Counted from the first letter of the stretch, positions 8,775 through 17,943 are shown. The stretch is 64,000 nucleotides of DNA from Zunongwangia sp. ESRF-bin46 (GCA_002631855.1 NTLF01000020.1:186001-250000); one strand, 5' to 3'. The notes: generated by a model not told the origin, from the letters alone. Made by a program: numbers and translations.

Positions 8775-9538
8775 TTCTTTTTACAAACAGGAAGTAACTC
8801 GCCTTTTGCCAATCGGTAGGTGTTGATTTCTACTTCGGAAAAAGTTTTGGTGTAATCAACTGCTTCAACTGAAAACCCTACCGAAGCGAGTTTGTCAAAA
8901 TAATCCATCCCATAAATACGAACGTGGTCATATTGACCAAATATTTTAGCGCGCTCTTTTGGGTCGGTTATCGAATCGTCTTCAAAAGTAATTTTTCTAT
9001 CGTTCTCTAAAGGTATTTGTAAAATGGCTGTCCCGTTGGGAGCCAAAATACGGTATAATTCTTCCATTGCTTTAATATCGTCTGGAATATGCTCTAAAAC
9101 GTGATTACAGATTATAAAGTCAAACTCATTGTCTGCAAAAGGTAAGCTACAGATATCTGCTTTTACATCGGCAATAGGAGAGTTAAGGTCGGTAGTGATG
9201 TACTCTAAATTTTTCATCTTTCTGAAACGCTTATAAAAAGCTTGTTCTGGTGCAAAATGAAGTACTTTTAATTTTGAAGAAAAGAACGATGTTTCGTTTT
9301 TTAAATACAACCAACACAATCGATGGCGTTCTAAGGATAATGTGCCAGGCGCTAATACATTTTCGCGTACTTTTTCGTATCCATACGGTAAAAATTTCCG
9401 ATAGGATTGACCATCAATGGGGTCTGTGTATTTGTCGCCTCTTAAAAAAAATGCGACGAATGGTTTTACCAAATAGCTTAACCTAATTAATAGCGGACGG
9501 GGAATTATATTCAGAAAAAAAGTGGATAGCTTTTGCAT
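8771..9538 (-). CDS. Class I SAM-dependent methyltransferase
   Basis: 255 aa. The Rossmann core starts at VLHFAPEQAFYKRF (an atypical motif I) and continues with ADICSLPFADNEFDFIICNHVLEHIPDD, the usual motif II-III arrangement of Methyltransf_11 proteins, then ALPNGTAILQIP-like strand 5. The first 60 residues are basic and hydrophobic (IIPRPLLIRLSYLVKPFVAFF) and may touch the membrane. Substrate unknown. Lies 11 bp downstream of map on the same strand; the 3' end overlaps apbE. Confidence 0.85.
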   Translation of the reverse strand: MQKLSTFFLNIIPRPLLIRLSYLVKPFVAFFLRGDKYTDPIDGQSYRKFLPYGYEKVRENVLAPGTLSLERHRLCWLYLKNETSFFSSKLKVLHFAPEQAFYKRFRKMKNLEYITTDLNSPIADVKADICSLPFADNEFDFIICNHVLEHIPDDIKAMEELYRILAPNGTAILQIPLENDRKITFEDDSITDPKERAKIFGQYDHVRIYGMDYFDKLASVGFSVEAVDYTKTFSEVEINTYRLAKGELLPVCKKN

Positions 9539-9549
9539 GGCTGAAAAGA

Positions 9550-10368
9550 TTACAGCACTAATTCCTTTTGACGGAATTCATGCTCTTCGTCACTTTCAAT
9601 CTCTAAGGCATCATAAATATAAGCAAACGTAGAAAGCAGTTCTGGCTTACCGTTTACCAAAGCAACATCATGTTCAAAATGGGCGCTAGGTTTACGGTCT
9701 GCTGTTAAAATGGTCCAACCGTCTTTTAATTGTTCAATACGGCGTGTGCCCAAATTAATCATCGGCTCAATGGCAACAGTCATCCCTTCAACAAATTTCT
9801 TGCCGCGACCTCTACGACCGTAGTTAGGCATTTCGGGATCTTCGTGCATTTTACGGCCTAAACCGTGTCCTACTAATTCACGAACCACACCATAACCGTG
9901 ATCTTCACAGTAGTTTTGAATAGCATACCCAACATCACCTACACGATTTCCTTTTTTAAATTCACGTATTCCGACATAAAGTGATTCCTTAGTAATTTTT
10001 AATAGCTTTTTTACTTCGGGTGCAACTTCACCTACTTCAAAAGTATAAGCGTGATCCCCATAAAAACCATTTTTTACAGCCCCACAATCAATGGAAATAA
10101 TATCACCTTCTTTAAAAGGAACGTCGTTCGGGATACCGTGTACTACTTGAGCATTGGGGCTCATACATAAACTGTTAGGAAAATCGTACATTCCTAAAAA
10201 ACCGGGTTCGGCACCGTGGTCTCTAATAAACGTTTCTGCTAGTTTATCAAGATGAAGCGATGTAACCCCTGGTTTCACTTCTTTTGCTAGCATTCCCAAT
10301 GTTTTGGAAACGATTAAAGCCGCCTCCCGCATTAATTCAATCTCTTCGTTGTTCTTTGGTATGATCAT
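9550..10368 (-). CDS. map: Type I methionine aminopeptidase
   Basis: Removes the initiator Met from nascent proteins. 272 aa from the ATG at 10368 (MIIPKNNEEIELMREAALIV), the normal MetAP start; the frame is open further upstream but that part lies inside the HAD gene. The dimetal ligands are visible in IDCGAVKNGFYGDHAYTF (two Asp), GHGLGRKMHEDP (His), IEPMI (Glu) and HFEHDVALV (Glu nearby). No N-terminal zinc finger, as in other short bacterial MetAPs. It starts 11 bp after the stop of the HAD gene on the same strand. Confidence 0.95.
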   Translation of the reverse strand: MIIPKNNEEIELMREAALIVSKTLGMLAKEVKPGVTSLHLDKLAETFIRDHGAEPGFLGMYDFPNSLCMSPNAQVVHGIPNDVPFKEGDIISIDCGAVKNGFYGDHAYTFEVGEVAPEVKKLLKITKESLYVGIREFKKGNRVGDVGYAIQNYCEDHGYGVVRELVGHGLGRKMHEDPEMPNYGRRGRGKKFVEGMTVAIEPMINLGTRRIEQLKDGWTILTADRKPSAHFEHDVALVNGKPELLSTFAYIYDALEIESDEEHEFRQKELVL

Positions 10369-10379
10369 TTTTTTCTTCT

Positions 10380-10784
10380 TTAAAAGGGAAGCCATCCTCT
10401 TTTTCTTTTTTTGGTTTTTACAACCGGTTTTTCTTCGCCAATAAGTTGTTGATATATTTGTCCCCACTCTAATAAACCACCAATGTTTCTGTCATCAATA
10501 AAAATATCAGCGTTTATTTTACGGCTATACTTTGGGTCGAATTTTTCTTCAGGAAAACTTTTATTTACTGAATAAAATACAATGCCATTATCCTTACAAA
10601 ACTGAACAGCATCGGTCAATGTCTTTCCATTTCGGTAGGTCCACAAAATAAGCCTGTGCCCATTTTCTTGAAGTTTCCGTAATGTGTCAAAAGCAAACAA
10701 TTTGGGTTTGCCAATGTTTGGGTATTGGTCTTCAACAATGGTACCGTCAAAATCTACCGCAATGGTTAATGTTTCAGTAATCAT
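10380..10784 (-). CDS. HAD-superfamily hydrolase, BT0820-like
   Basis: 134-aa compact HAD phosphatase. Motif I is VDFDGTIV with Asp11 (nucleophile) and Asp13; a threonine in ILWTYR serves motif II; INADIFIDDRNIGG carries the motif IV Asp pair. No cap domain, as in the BT0820 structural family from Bacteroides. The basic tail KTKKRKRGWLPF is unusual. A CAAAAATA (TATTTTTG on the minus strand) at 10800-10807 is a likely -7 box. Substrate unknown; co-transcribed with map. Confidence 0.87.
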   Translation of the reverse strand: MITETLTIAVDFDGTIVEDQYPNIGKPKLFAFDTLRKLQENGHRLILWTYRNGKTLTDAVQFCKDNGIVFYSVNKSFPEEKFDPKYSRKINADIFIDDRNIGGLLEWGQIYQQLIGEEKPVVKTKKRKRGWLPF

Positions 10785-10823
10785 AGCTTATTTTGAACGG
10801 CAAAAATACAAATAATGTAGCAC

Positions 10824-11417
10824 TTATTCTTCGTAAGAGTGTTTGTAATCAGCTTCGCTTACAATTGCGTAGATGTCTTTTTCAAGACTTTCTCGCGCGT
10901 GTTCTACAAAACGGCCAATTTCCTCTCCGTCGCGGTAAAAAATTAAAGTTGGCACATAATTTATATCCAACGTGTTTTCGTAACCTTCTTCTGTTAATTT
11001 TTGATGGTCCATGGCATACATCGTGAGGTTGTCAAAGTCATAGTCCACATATTCCATAATCTTATAGAATGCAGGAATTTCGCGTTGACTATCGGAACAC
11101 CAAGAACCCATAAAGGTAGTTATTTTTACATCTTTTAAAAGTGGCTTTATTTTTTTAACTGTGGCTGTGTCCAATGTATGAAACTCTGCATTCGCCTGAA
11201 ACCACTCTGAATAAGGCTCCTTACTGAAAGCCTCTTTATTTACTTCCCCTAAAAGCATGTTGCCGCCATCTTCTTCATCAGGAACCTCTCTGTTGATAGT
11301 AGTGGTTTCATCTTTTTCTGCCATTGTTTTTTCTGGCGATTTCTCTTCTTTGTTTTGCTTTGGTGATCCACAAGCTATAAAGGTTAGAGCTATAACTGCA
11401 AAAATTATTTTTTTCAT
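10824..11417 (-). CDS. Thioredoxin-family lipoprotein with a CxxS active site
   Basis: 197 aa. MKKIIFAVIALTFIAC is a lipoprotein signal with Cys16, then a charged linker to about residue 70. The thioredoxin fold follows, with GSWCSDS at 104-110 in place of WCGPC and the cis-Pro loop NYVPTLIFY at 153-161 (Pro156). Only Cys107 remains; position 110 is Ser. CxxS thioredoxins can act as monothiol reductases or disulfide isomerase-like proteins, so dithiol oxidoreductase activity is not expected. Lies 5 bp downstream of gpmI on the same strand. Confidence 0.88.
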   Translation of the reverse strand: MKKIIFAVIALTFIACGSPKQNKEEKSPEKTMAEKDETTTINREVPDEEDGGNMLLGEVNKEAFSKEPYSEWFQANAEFHTLDTATVKKIKPLLKDVKITTFMGSWCSDSQREIPAFYKIMEYVDYDFDNLTMYAMDHQKLTEEGYENTLDINYVPTLIFYRDGEEIGRFVEHARESLEKDIYAIVSEADYKHSYEE

Positions 11418-11422
11418 GTTTT

Positions 11423-12937
11423 TTAAATTAAGGAATCCTGTGTCATGGATTCGGGTTTAGTAATGCCCATTAGTTTTAAAATAGTGGGTGCAATATCGCC
11501 TAAAATACCTTTTTTGACGTTTTTAATATCATTATCTACAATAATAATAGGGACTGGATTTGTAGTATGCGCGGTGTTGGGTGATCCGTCTAGGTTTCGC
11601 ATGGTTTCACTGTTTCCATGATCTGCCAATACGATGGTTGAATAACCATTGTTCAATGCTGCTTCAACAATGCTTTTTGAACAACTGTCAACCGTTTCGC
11701 AGGCTTTTATAGCTGCTTCAAAAACACCGGTATGACCTACCATATCGGGATTTGCAAAATTTAAGCAAATAAAATCTGCTGATTTTGAATTGATTTCAGG
11801 GATAATTTTGTCCCTAATTTCATAGGCACTCATTTCGGGTTGAAGGTCGTAAGTAGCTACTTTTGGTGAAGGACATAAAACTCTCTTTTCACCTTTAAAA
11901 GGTTTTTCACGACCGCCAGAAAAGAAAAAAGTAACGTGAGGGTACTTTTCAGTTTCAGCAATACGAATTTGAATTTTGTTGTTTTGTTCAAGAACTTCGC
12001 CCAACGTTTCTTTAATGTTTGCCTTGTTATAAACAACCGCTATGTTTTTAAACGATTCGTCATAGTTGGTCAAGGTGATAAACTTTAATGGAAGCTTTTC
12101 CATGTTGTATTCTGGAAAATCTTGCTGGGTTAAAACTTCGGTAAGTTGCCTTCCTCTATCTGTTCTGAAATTAAAGAAAATCGCCACATCATCTTTTTCA
12201 ATCGTAGCAACGGGTTTTTCATTTTCCGTCAGTACGATGGGTTCAATAAATTCATCTGTGATGTTTTCAGCATAACTATCTTTAATGCTTTGGACGGCAT
12301 TGGTTGAGGTTTTTCCTTTTCCGAAGACCAATAAATCATATGCTTTTTTAACACGTTCCCATCGTTTATCACGATCCATTGCAAAATATCTACCAATTAC
12401 GGAAGCTAATTTTCCATTGGTAGTTTTAAGATGTTCTTGCAAATCTTGAATATGTCCAGCTCCAGATTTAGGGTCAACATCACGGCCATCGGTAAAAGCG
12501 TGAACAAATACGTTTTTTAATCCTTCATTTTCTGCTGCCGTAAGTAATCCTTTTAAGTGGTTTATATGTGAATGTACACCACCGTTAGAAACCAAACCAA
12601 TAAAATGAACTTTTTTGTTGTGTTCTTTGGCATAGTTGAAAGCTTCGTTTAATACAGGCTCGTCTTTCAAGGTGTTATTTTCTATGGCTAAGTTTATTTT
12701 TGCCAAATCCTGATATACAATACGTCCAGCGCCCAGATTCATATGGCCTACTTCACTGTTTCCCATTTGTCCATCGGGCAGGCCTGCATTTATTCCGTGG
12801 GTAAGCAATTGGTTGTTAGGGTATTTTTTGTAAAGCGAATCTATAAAAGGGGTTTCAGCTTGATCAATAGCCGAAACGGCTGGTTCTTTGGTAATACCCC
12901 ATCCATCTAAGATGAGTAAAAGGACTTTTTTGTTCAT
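11423..12937 (-). CDS. gpmI: 2,3-bisphosphoglycerate-independent phosphoglycerate mutase
   Basis: Interconverts 3- and 2-phosphoglycerate in glycolysis/gluconeogenesis using two Mn ions. 504 aa, typical. Motifs: LLILDGWG (metal Asp), DGQMGNSEVGHMNLGAGR with the phosphorylated Ser near residue 62, HAFTDGRDVDP, IGRYFAMDRDKRWERV, FFNFRTDRGRQL, NFANPDMVGHTG and ADHGNSE. A TATCTTTG -7 box on the minus strand (12955-12962) lies just upstream of the start. The thioredoxin-like lipoprotein follows 5 bp downstream. Confidence 0.97.
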   Translation of the reverse strand: MNKKVLLLILDGWGITKEPAVSAIDQAETPFIDSLYKKYPNNQLLTHGINAGLPDGQMGNSEVGHMNLGAGRIVYQDLAKINLAIENNTLKDEPVLNEAFNYAKEHNKKVHFIGLVSNGGVHSHINHLKGLLTAAENEGLKNVFVHAFTDGRDVDPKSGAGHIQDLQEHLKTTNGKLASVIGRYFAMDRDKRWERVKKAYDLLVFGKGKTSTNAVQSIKDSYAENITDEFIEPIVLTENEKPVATIEKDDVAIFFNFRTDRGRQLTEVLTQQDFPEYNMEKLPLKFITLTNYDESFKNIAVVYNKANIKETLGEVLEQNNKIQIRIAETEKYPHVTFFFSGGREKPFKGEKRVLCPSPKVATYDLQPEMSAYEIRDKIIPEINSKSADFICLNFANPDMVGHTGVFEAAIKACETVDSCSKSIVEAALNNGYSTIVLADHGNSETMRNLDGSPNTAHTTNPVPIIIVDNDIKNVKKGILGDIAPTILKLMGITKPESMTQDSLI

Positions 12938-13045
12938 AGCAAAATATAAAGTGCAAAGATAACGATTATGGAAAGATGGAAAATAGAATAAAGACGTGAA
13001 AAGAAAATGTTACTGAAAATCAACTGCTTACTTTGTTCTGATTAA

Positions 13046-13474
13046 TTATAACCCTAAATTAGGGGTGTTTTTTACACTATGATACCTTAATGCAGCTTTG
13101 ATGCAATTTTTTAATTCAATCTCCGGAATGGCATCGTTCATTTGAAAAACGATGGCTCTGTTTCCTTCAAAATTAAAGGTATCTTTATAAACTAGTTTGA
13201 ACGTTGGCACCAACTTGCTGGTACATTTAAAATACATAGCATATTGATTTGGGGCTTTTTCTTTCCAATCAATCCGTATTGTGCTCCCTTTTTTAACGAG
13301 GTAGCTCGGCTCTCCCCATTTTAGGGTTTCTTCTAGCTTTGTAATTTCTTCTGTGTCTTCTGCGGTTTCAACAATCAGTTTTCTGAGGTTCAATATTTTT
13401 TTCTGAACAGCATCGGGATAGTTGTTGAAAACGGCTTCAACTTTAGGATTTGTTTGAATTTGTAGGTTTTCCAT
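13046..13474 (-). CDS. DUF1801 domain protein
   Basis: 142 aa cytoplasmic protein. The pattern ETLKWGEPSYLVKKGSTIRIDWK around residues 47-70 and the late IELKNCIKAALRYHSVK are typical of DUF1801 (YdhG-like) proteins, whose fold is shared with the frataxin-related iron chaperone Fra of Bacillus; biochemical role in this group is not settled. Stands alone between gpmI and the M48 peptidase, with 33 bp to the latter. Confidence 0.85.
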   Translation of the reverse strand: MENLQIQTNPKVEAVFNNYPDAVQKKILNLRKLIVETAEDTEEITKLEETLKWGEPSYLVKKGSTIRIDWKEKAPNQYAMYFKCTSKLVPTFKLVYKDTFNFEGNRAIVFQMNDAIPEIELKNCIKAALRYHSVKNTPNLGL

Positions 13475-13507
13475 TAGTGTAAGTTACAAGCAGTATAAGA
13501 ATAGCGT

Positions 13508-14275
13508 TTACCCACCATACTTTTCAATGGCTTCCTCAATTTTTTCAATTCTATTTTCTGGATCGGGATGCGTACTTTTAAATTCGGGTAAACGATTTGG
13601 ACCGGCAGCAGCTTTTAATATTCTCATTACCTCAATCATATCCTGAGGGTTATAGCCTGCATCAATCATGAACTTGACACCTAGATCATCACTTTCTAGC
13701 TCGTCACCACGACCGTTGCCAAGTAATACATTTTGCCCAATACCAGCAACTAAACCACCGGCATCGGCACCTACTGAAGCTCCTTGGGAAATAGTTTGCC
13801 AAAATTCGGTTTCTGCAATTCGCTCTGCGGAATGACGGCCTAACACATGGCCAATTTCATGACCTAAAACTCCTGCTAATTGATCTTCATTACTAAGCTG
13901 TGAGAATAACGCTTGTGTAATAAATATTTGTCCGCCTGGAAGCGCAAAAGCATTTATGGTTTCAGAGTCTGATAATAAATGAAATTCATATTGATACGGG
14001 GTGTCTTTAGCCATGCTGTTATTGACTAATTTTGCACCTACCATATCTACATAGTTTTGCATGCCTTGGTCTTGGTAAAGCCCTCCGTATTGATCGATCA
14101 TTTGTGGGGCGCTCTGAAGACCAATGGCAATTTCCTTTTCAGTAGTCATAGAGATGGTCTGTTCTTTTCCAGTGTATGGATTTTCTTCAGTATTTGCACA
14201 TTTTTTGAAAAAGGCGAAAGCAACGATAGCAAGACCGATAAAAATCCTAATTTTCCAACTGCGACTTGAAGCCAT
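13508..14275 (-). CDS. M48 family metallopeptidase
   Basis: 255-aa zinc protease with the single domain of the BepA/LoiP-like M48 group. The N-terminal hydrophobic stretch (residues 9-22, IRIFIGLAIVAFAFF) is followed by KKCANTE, so it is either a membrane anchor or an atypical lipoprotein signal. Zinc motif HEIGH at 139-143, third ligand in ESDDLG at 194-199. SDSETINAFALPGG at 102-115 is the usual strand before the helix. Probably acts on periplasmic or outer-membrane proteins. Confidence 0.93.
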   Translation of the reverse strand: MASSRSWKIRIFIGLAIVAFAFFKKCANTEENPYTGKEQTISMTTEKEIAIGLQSAPQMIDQYGGLYQDQGMQNYVDMVGAKLVNNSMAKDTPYQYEFHLLSDSETINAFALPGGQIFITQALFSQLSNEDQLAGVLGHEIGHVLGRHSAERIAETEFWQTISQGASVGADAGGLVAGIGQNVLLGNGRGDELESDDLGVKFMIDAGYNPQDMIEVMRILKAAAGPNRLPEFKSTHPDPENRIEKIEEAIEKYGG

Positions 14276-14299
14276 AATAGTATTTTTTAGTACACTAAG

Positions 14300-15043
14300 T
14301 TACGAAAGTAATTTGGGATTGATGTCAAGAATGTTTTCGGTACGGTATTTTTCAATAAATACTTCAGAAAAATGCTCACTTCCTTTAATTTTTTCTTTTT
14401 TAAAAATTGCTTGTACATTCAGTTTTTTATATTCTTGAAGCATCGGCTTTGAAACGGGAGCATAACTAAAATGCCAAGGTTCGTACTTAAAACCCTTTCG
14501 GTTGGCATTGTCGGTATAGACTTCATAAAACCCAAACGAGTTGGCATGCTCATTTAGCCAGCTTTTTAGTTTACAAAAAGGGCCTGTGCCGTGAAAATGC
14601 TCTGGTTGCAATACACTTTCTGGTCGCGGTGCATTGGCGTCAATAATATCAATATCGGTACCCCAATGATGACGAGATGTTCCGGGGATGGTTGAATATT
14701 CGATTATTTTTTCAATAGCTTGAATAGGGGATAGTCCTTGCTTAGTAAACCTGTTATATTTTCCTTCAAAAATTTGTTTTTGACGTTCAAAACTTCGGTA
14801 AGCAGAAACGACTTCTACCTGGATGTTTTTTTCTGCAGCCGCCTTCTTCATTTTTAAAAATGCTTTTTTAGCTTCTTTATGCATTTTTGATGTATAACTA
14901 TCACCCACAATATCGGGGTTGCCTTTTCCTATTAATTGGTCAATTGTAAATTGTTGTTGATTAGAGGTAAAAGACAAATGTGGTAAGACAGCCAAAGCAG
15001 TTGCTGAAAGTATCGAGGTTTTTATAAATTGTTTTCGCTTCAT
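14300..15043 (-). CDS. M15 family D-alanyl-D-alanine carboxypeptidase-like protein
   Basis: 247 aa with the VanY/M15 zinc site: SRHHWGTDIDI (residues 123-133, His125 and Asp132) and EPWHFSY (188-194, catalytic Glu and His191). YRSFERQKQIFEGKYN at 82-97 is the family's conserved helix. The N-terminus MKRKQFIKTSILSATALAVL is an export signal, so the enzyme should trim peptidoglycan peptides in the periplasm. It lies 24 bp upstream of the M48 gene on the same strand. Confidence 0.92.
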   Translation of the reverse strand: MKRKQFIKTSILSATALAVLPHLSFTSNQQQFTIDQLIGKGNPDIVGDSYTSKMHKEAKKAFLKMKKAAAEKNIQVEVVSAYRSFERQKQIFEGKYNRFTKQGLSPIQAIEKIIEYSTIPGTSRHHWGTDIDIIDANAPRPESVLQPEHFHGTGPFCKLKSWLNEHANSFGFYEVYTDNANRKGFKYEPWHFSYAPVSKPMLQEYKKLNVQAIFKKEKIKGSEHFSEVFIEKYRTENILDINPKLLS

Positions 15044-15090
15044 TTGGTATCTTAGAGGTTTATTTTAAAAGTACTATAATTATAAAACTT

Positions 15091-15516
15091 ATGAAGCTCA
15101 CTTTTGGTATAATTCCCCCTGCTGAAATTTTAAAGATCATTCCATTATTGCAAAAAATGGAAGAAAAACCAGTGCCTGAACCTATTTTAAAAGAAAGGGT
15201 TTTGGCAATGGCTCAAGAAAATTACGAATGTGTAGGTATTTATGATTCAGAAAAGCTAATGGGAATTTGTGGTCTATGGTTTCAGACTCGGCACTATGCT
15301 GGAAAGAATATGGAGCTGGACCATGTCTTTATTGACAATGATTACCAAAGTAAGGGTATTGGTAAACAATTAATGGATTTTGTAACCGATTACGCCAAGG
15401 AAAAACAGTGTAGCTGGGTAGAATTAAACACTTATGTGCATAATTTTCCGTCCCATAAATTTTATTACAATCAAGGGTTTGTTGCCAAAGGGTATCATTT
15501 TGTAAAAGAACTTTAA
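15091..15516 (+). CDS. GNAT-family N-acetyltransferase
   Basis: 141 aa. The acetyl-CoA binding motif A is VFIDNDYQSKGIGKQLMDFV (Q-x-x-G-x-G), preceded by the strand MELDHVFI; the end, HKFYYNQGFVAKGYHFVKEL, is motif B with the usual Tyr. Substrate unknown. Convergent with pepE, overlapping it by 4 bp. Confidence 0.88.
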   Translation: MKLTFGIIPPAEILKIIPLLQKMEEKPVPEPILKERVLAMAQENYECVGIYDSEKLMGICGLWFQTRHYAGKNMELDHVFIDNDYQSKGIGKQLMDFVTDYAKEKQCSWVELNTYVHNFPSHKFYYNQGFVAKGYHFVKEL

Positions 15517-16223
15517 AGTGTAAGTTGGCTAAGAGAAGTTGACGTTTCAATTTCTACAGGCTTTTTCCCTTTTTTAAAGATACGGGCACTGTGCTCGCCT
15601 TTTAATACAATTGAGCTGTCTTTTACACGCAACCAACTTCCTTCACGCAATCCTACAACCGGAATATTATTTTGGGTATGAAATTCTTTGATACGGGTTT
15701 CACGTGTTTCGCCCATATGTTCGCTCGATGGATTTGGATCTAAATAATGTGGATTCACATTAAAAGGAATTACACCCAGTGTTTTAAATGATGGAGGGTA
15801 AACAATAGGCATATCATTGGTGGTTTTCATACTTACACCACAAATATTACTGCCAGCACTGGTGCCTAAATAAGGTGTTCCATTAAAGATAACCTCTCGT
15901 AACGGTTCCATTACTTGGTTTTTATATAATGAGCTAACCAAAACAAAAGTGTTGCCTCCTCCGGTAAAAATTCCTTTAGCTTCGTTAATCGCTTTAACAG
16001 GATCAGAAAAAGTATGGAGCCCCATTACTTTCTTGTTAATTTTTTTAAATGCTTCTGAAGCTTTTCTAGTGTATTCATCGTGCGTGATGCCGCCAGGACG
16101 AGCATATGGAATAAAAAGAATTTCATCTGTTTCAGAAAAAAGCTCGGTCAATGCTTCGGTTAAATAATCTAAATATGTTCCATTATATATGGTTGAGGTA
16201 CTTGCAGCAATCAGGTTTTTCAT
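15513..16223 (-). CDS. pepE: Dipeptidase E (peptidase S51)
   Basis: 236 aa serine peptidase that cleaves N-terminal Asp-X dipeptides. The nucleophile elbow is GTSAGSN (around residue 119-125), preceded by IFTGGGNTFVLV, the conserved glycine-rich strand; NPHYLDPNPSSEHMGETR supplies the His/Glu region typical of PepE. No signal peptide, so cytoplasmic. A TACGTTTG -7 box on the minus strand lies at 16256-16263. Confidence 0.92.
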   Translation of the reverse strand: MKNLIAASTSTIYNGTYLDYLTEALTELFSETDEILFIPYARPGGITHDEYTRKASEAFKKINKKVMGLHTFSDPVKAINEAKGIFTGGGNTFVLVSSLYKNQVMEPLREVIFNGTPYLGTSAGSNICGVSMKTTNDMPIVYPPSFKTLGVIPFNVNPHYLDPNPSSEHMGETRETRIKEFHTQNNIPVVGLREGSWLRVKDSSIVLKGEHSARIFKKGKKPVEIETSTSLSQLTL

Positions 16224-16303
16224 GGTTGAGATTAAAAATTATATGATAAATTTAACAAACGTAATATAAAAAATAGCGTCTTTAAATTGTAATTTAACTA
16301 ACC

Positions 16304-17113
16304 ATGCGTATTAAAATAACCATATTGCTTCTTTTTCTTCCATTTCTACTATTAGCTCAGGAGGTGGACAGGACCCTAATTGACGGTTTTATAACGGCTC
16401 CTGCCGGTGAGGACGTAGAAGGGGTGAACATTTATAATAAATCTACCCAAAAAGGTACCGTTTCAGACGTGAACGGTGAGTTTAAACTTGAAGTTGGTGT
16501 TAATGATAGGGTACTGGTTACTGCGCTTCAGTTTCAAAGTTTTACGGTAATTGTCGACAAAGGTGTAATTGATAGTGAAACCATGAAAATTTACTTAAAC
16601 CCGGCAGTAAACCAATTGGAAGAAGTAATTGTAAGGCCTTATGATCTTTCCGGTAATATTGTAGCAGATGTAAATAGGGTAAAAACATACACCTTTGTAC
16701 CTAAGATGGACCTTTCGTATGAAGCCTTAAATTTTGAATATGAATTTACACCCGATGCACTTACTAAAGTAGATGGTAATGCTGCAGAAGAAGCGTTGCA
16801 CAATAACAGTTTAAAAAACGGCGCCAGTCTTTTGGGGATTATAGGGTTACTGCTCCCTAAAGACATAACTATTGATCTTGTAAAAAATAAAAGTATTGAA
16901 GATAGGATACAAATTTCGAGAACACTCCGGCAACGTTTCAGTAATGCTTACATTTTTGAAACCTTTGGAATACCTGAAGAAAAAGCAAATGACTTCTTGT
17001 ATTTTGCTGAAGAAGGCGGCTTGACTGGAACGATGCTTAAAGCTGAAAACGAAATGAAGTTGCTGGATTATATGTATAAGCAAAGTGAACTGTATAAAAA
17101 CAACCGTGAATAG
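16304..17113 (+). CDS. Carboxypeptidase-regulatory-like domain protein (first of a pair)
   Basis: 269 aa exported protein: signal MRIKITILLLFLPFLLLAQ, then a CarboxypepD_reg-type beta-sandwich (about 22-110) with VEGVNIYNKSTQKGTVSDVNGEF, the pattern seen at the start of SusC/TonB receptors. No plug or barrel follows; the C-terminal half is helical and ends with FGIPEEKANDFLYFAEEGG. The next gene encodes the same layout and a related C-terminus, so these are tandem paralogues. One base separates the two genes. Function unknown. Confidence 0.85.
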   Translation: MRIKITILLLFLPFLLLAQEVDRTLIDGFITAPAGEDVEGVNIYNKSTQKGTVSDVNGEFKLEVGVNDRVLVTALQFQSFTVIVDKGVIDSETMKIYLNPAVNQLEEVIVRPYDLSGNIVADVNRVKTYTFVPKMDLSYEALNFEYEFTPDALTKVDGNAAEEALHNNSLKNGASLLGIIGLLLPKDITIDLVKNKSIEDRIQISRTLRQRFSNAYIFETFGIPEEKANDFLYFAEEGGLTGTMLKAENEMKLLDYMYKQSELYKNNRE

Positions 17114-17114
17114 A

Positions 17115-17891
17115 ATGAAGTTGCTTTTTTTGTTGTTTTTCATTTTTGCATCTGTAAAAATGGTTGCCCAGCGCGAACAGATACAAGGAAAAATTACAAA
17201 TAAAAGCGATGTGGAAGGAATTCATGTTATGAACCTTACTTCGCGGTATAATACGGTCACTGGTATTCACGGTAATTTTTCAATAGCCGTAAAAGAACAG
17301 GATACACTATTGTTTTCGTCGGTAAATTACGTGCCTAAAAAAGTAGCGATTTCTGCTGAAATAATTGGAAAAGGTATTTTAATTGAAACTCTTGATGAAT
17401 TAGTAAATCAATTGGACGAAGTAGTGTTAGGCCCTAGCTTAACCGGAAACCTTGAAACCGACCTAAAAAACATTAAAACTGAAAAACAGCTTGATTTTTA
17501 CGATGTAGGCATACCCGGCTTTAGGGGTGAGCCCGAAGAAAAAATACCCAACCTTGTAGGGCAGGTTATTACACCGCTTTCGGTAAACTTGGAGGGGTTG
17601 TATAAATACATGTCCGGCTACTACAAAAAACTTAAAATAAAACGTAAATGGGAAGCCGAAAACAATACGGTTGTTACTATTATAAATTTTTATACACCAG
17701 AATTCTTTGAAAAGGCACACAAGATACCTAAAGACCGACTGTACGATTTTTTACTCTTCTGCATAGAGACCAGTGATATTCAAACTAACTTCAAAAAGGA
17801 AAACTATATAGCTGTTCTGGCAGTTTTTGAAGAAAAAGGATATGAATACACCAATCGGCTTAATGAGATTGAATTAAAAAAAAAGGAATAA
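17115..17891 (+). CDS. Carboxypeptidase-regulatory-like domain protein (second of a pair)
   Basis: 258 aa from the ATG at 17115 (MKLLFLLFFIFASVKMVAQ, a clean signal peptide); an upstream ATG at 17085 would place 10 polar residues before it and overlap the preceding gene. Domain layout matches the preceding protein: beta-sandwich with VEGIHVMNLTSRYNTVTGIH, then YDVGIPGFRGEPEE and the C-terminal helix IPKDRLYDFLLFCIE, which aligns with IPEEKANDFLYFAEE upstream. Role unknown; an envelope or adhesion-related function is only inferred. Confidence 0.83.
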   Translation: MKLLFLLFFIFASVKMVAQREQIQGKITNKSDVEGIHVMNLTSRYNTVTGIHGNFSIAVKEQDTLLFSSVNYVPKKVAISAEIIGKGILIETLDELVNQLDEVVLGPSLTGNLETDLKNIKTEKQLDFYDVGIPGFRGEPEEKIPNLVGQVITPLSVNLEGLYKYMSGYYKKLKIKRKWEAENNTVVTIINFYTPEFFEKAHKIPKDRLYDFLLFCIETSDIQTNFKKENYIAVLAVFEEKGYEYTNRLNEIELKKKE

Positions 17892-17943
17892 TTCTTGTAA
17901 CAATTCACGATACTTTGCGTCCAACAAAAACACAATTTACTTT

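Noticed and set aside
14984-15043. Twin-arginine signal on the M15 peptidase
   Set aside because: The N-terminus has MKRKQFI, not an RR pair with the full Tat motif; a Sec signal is sufficient.
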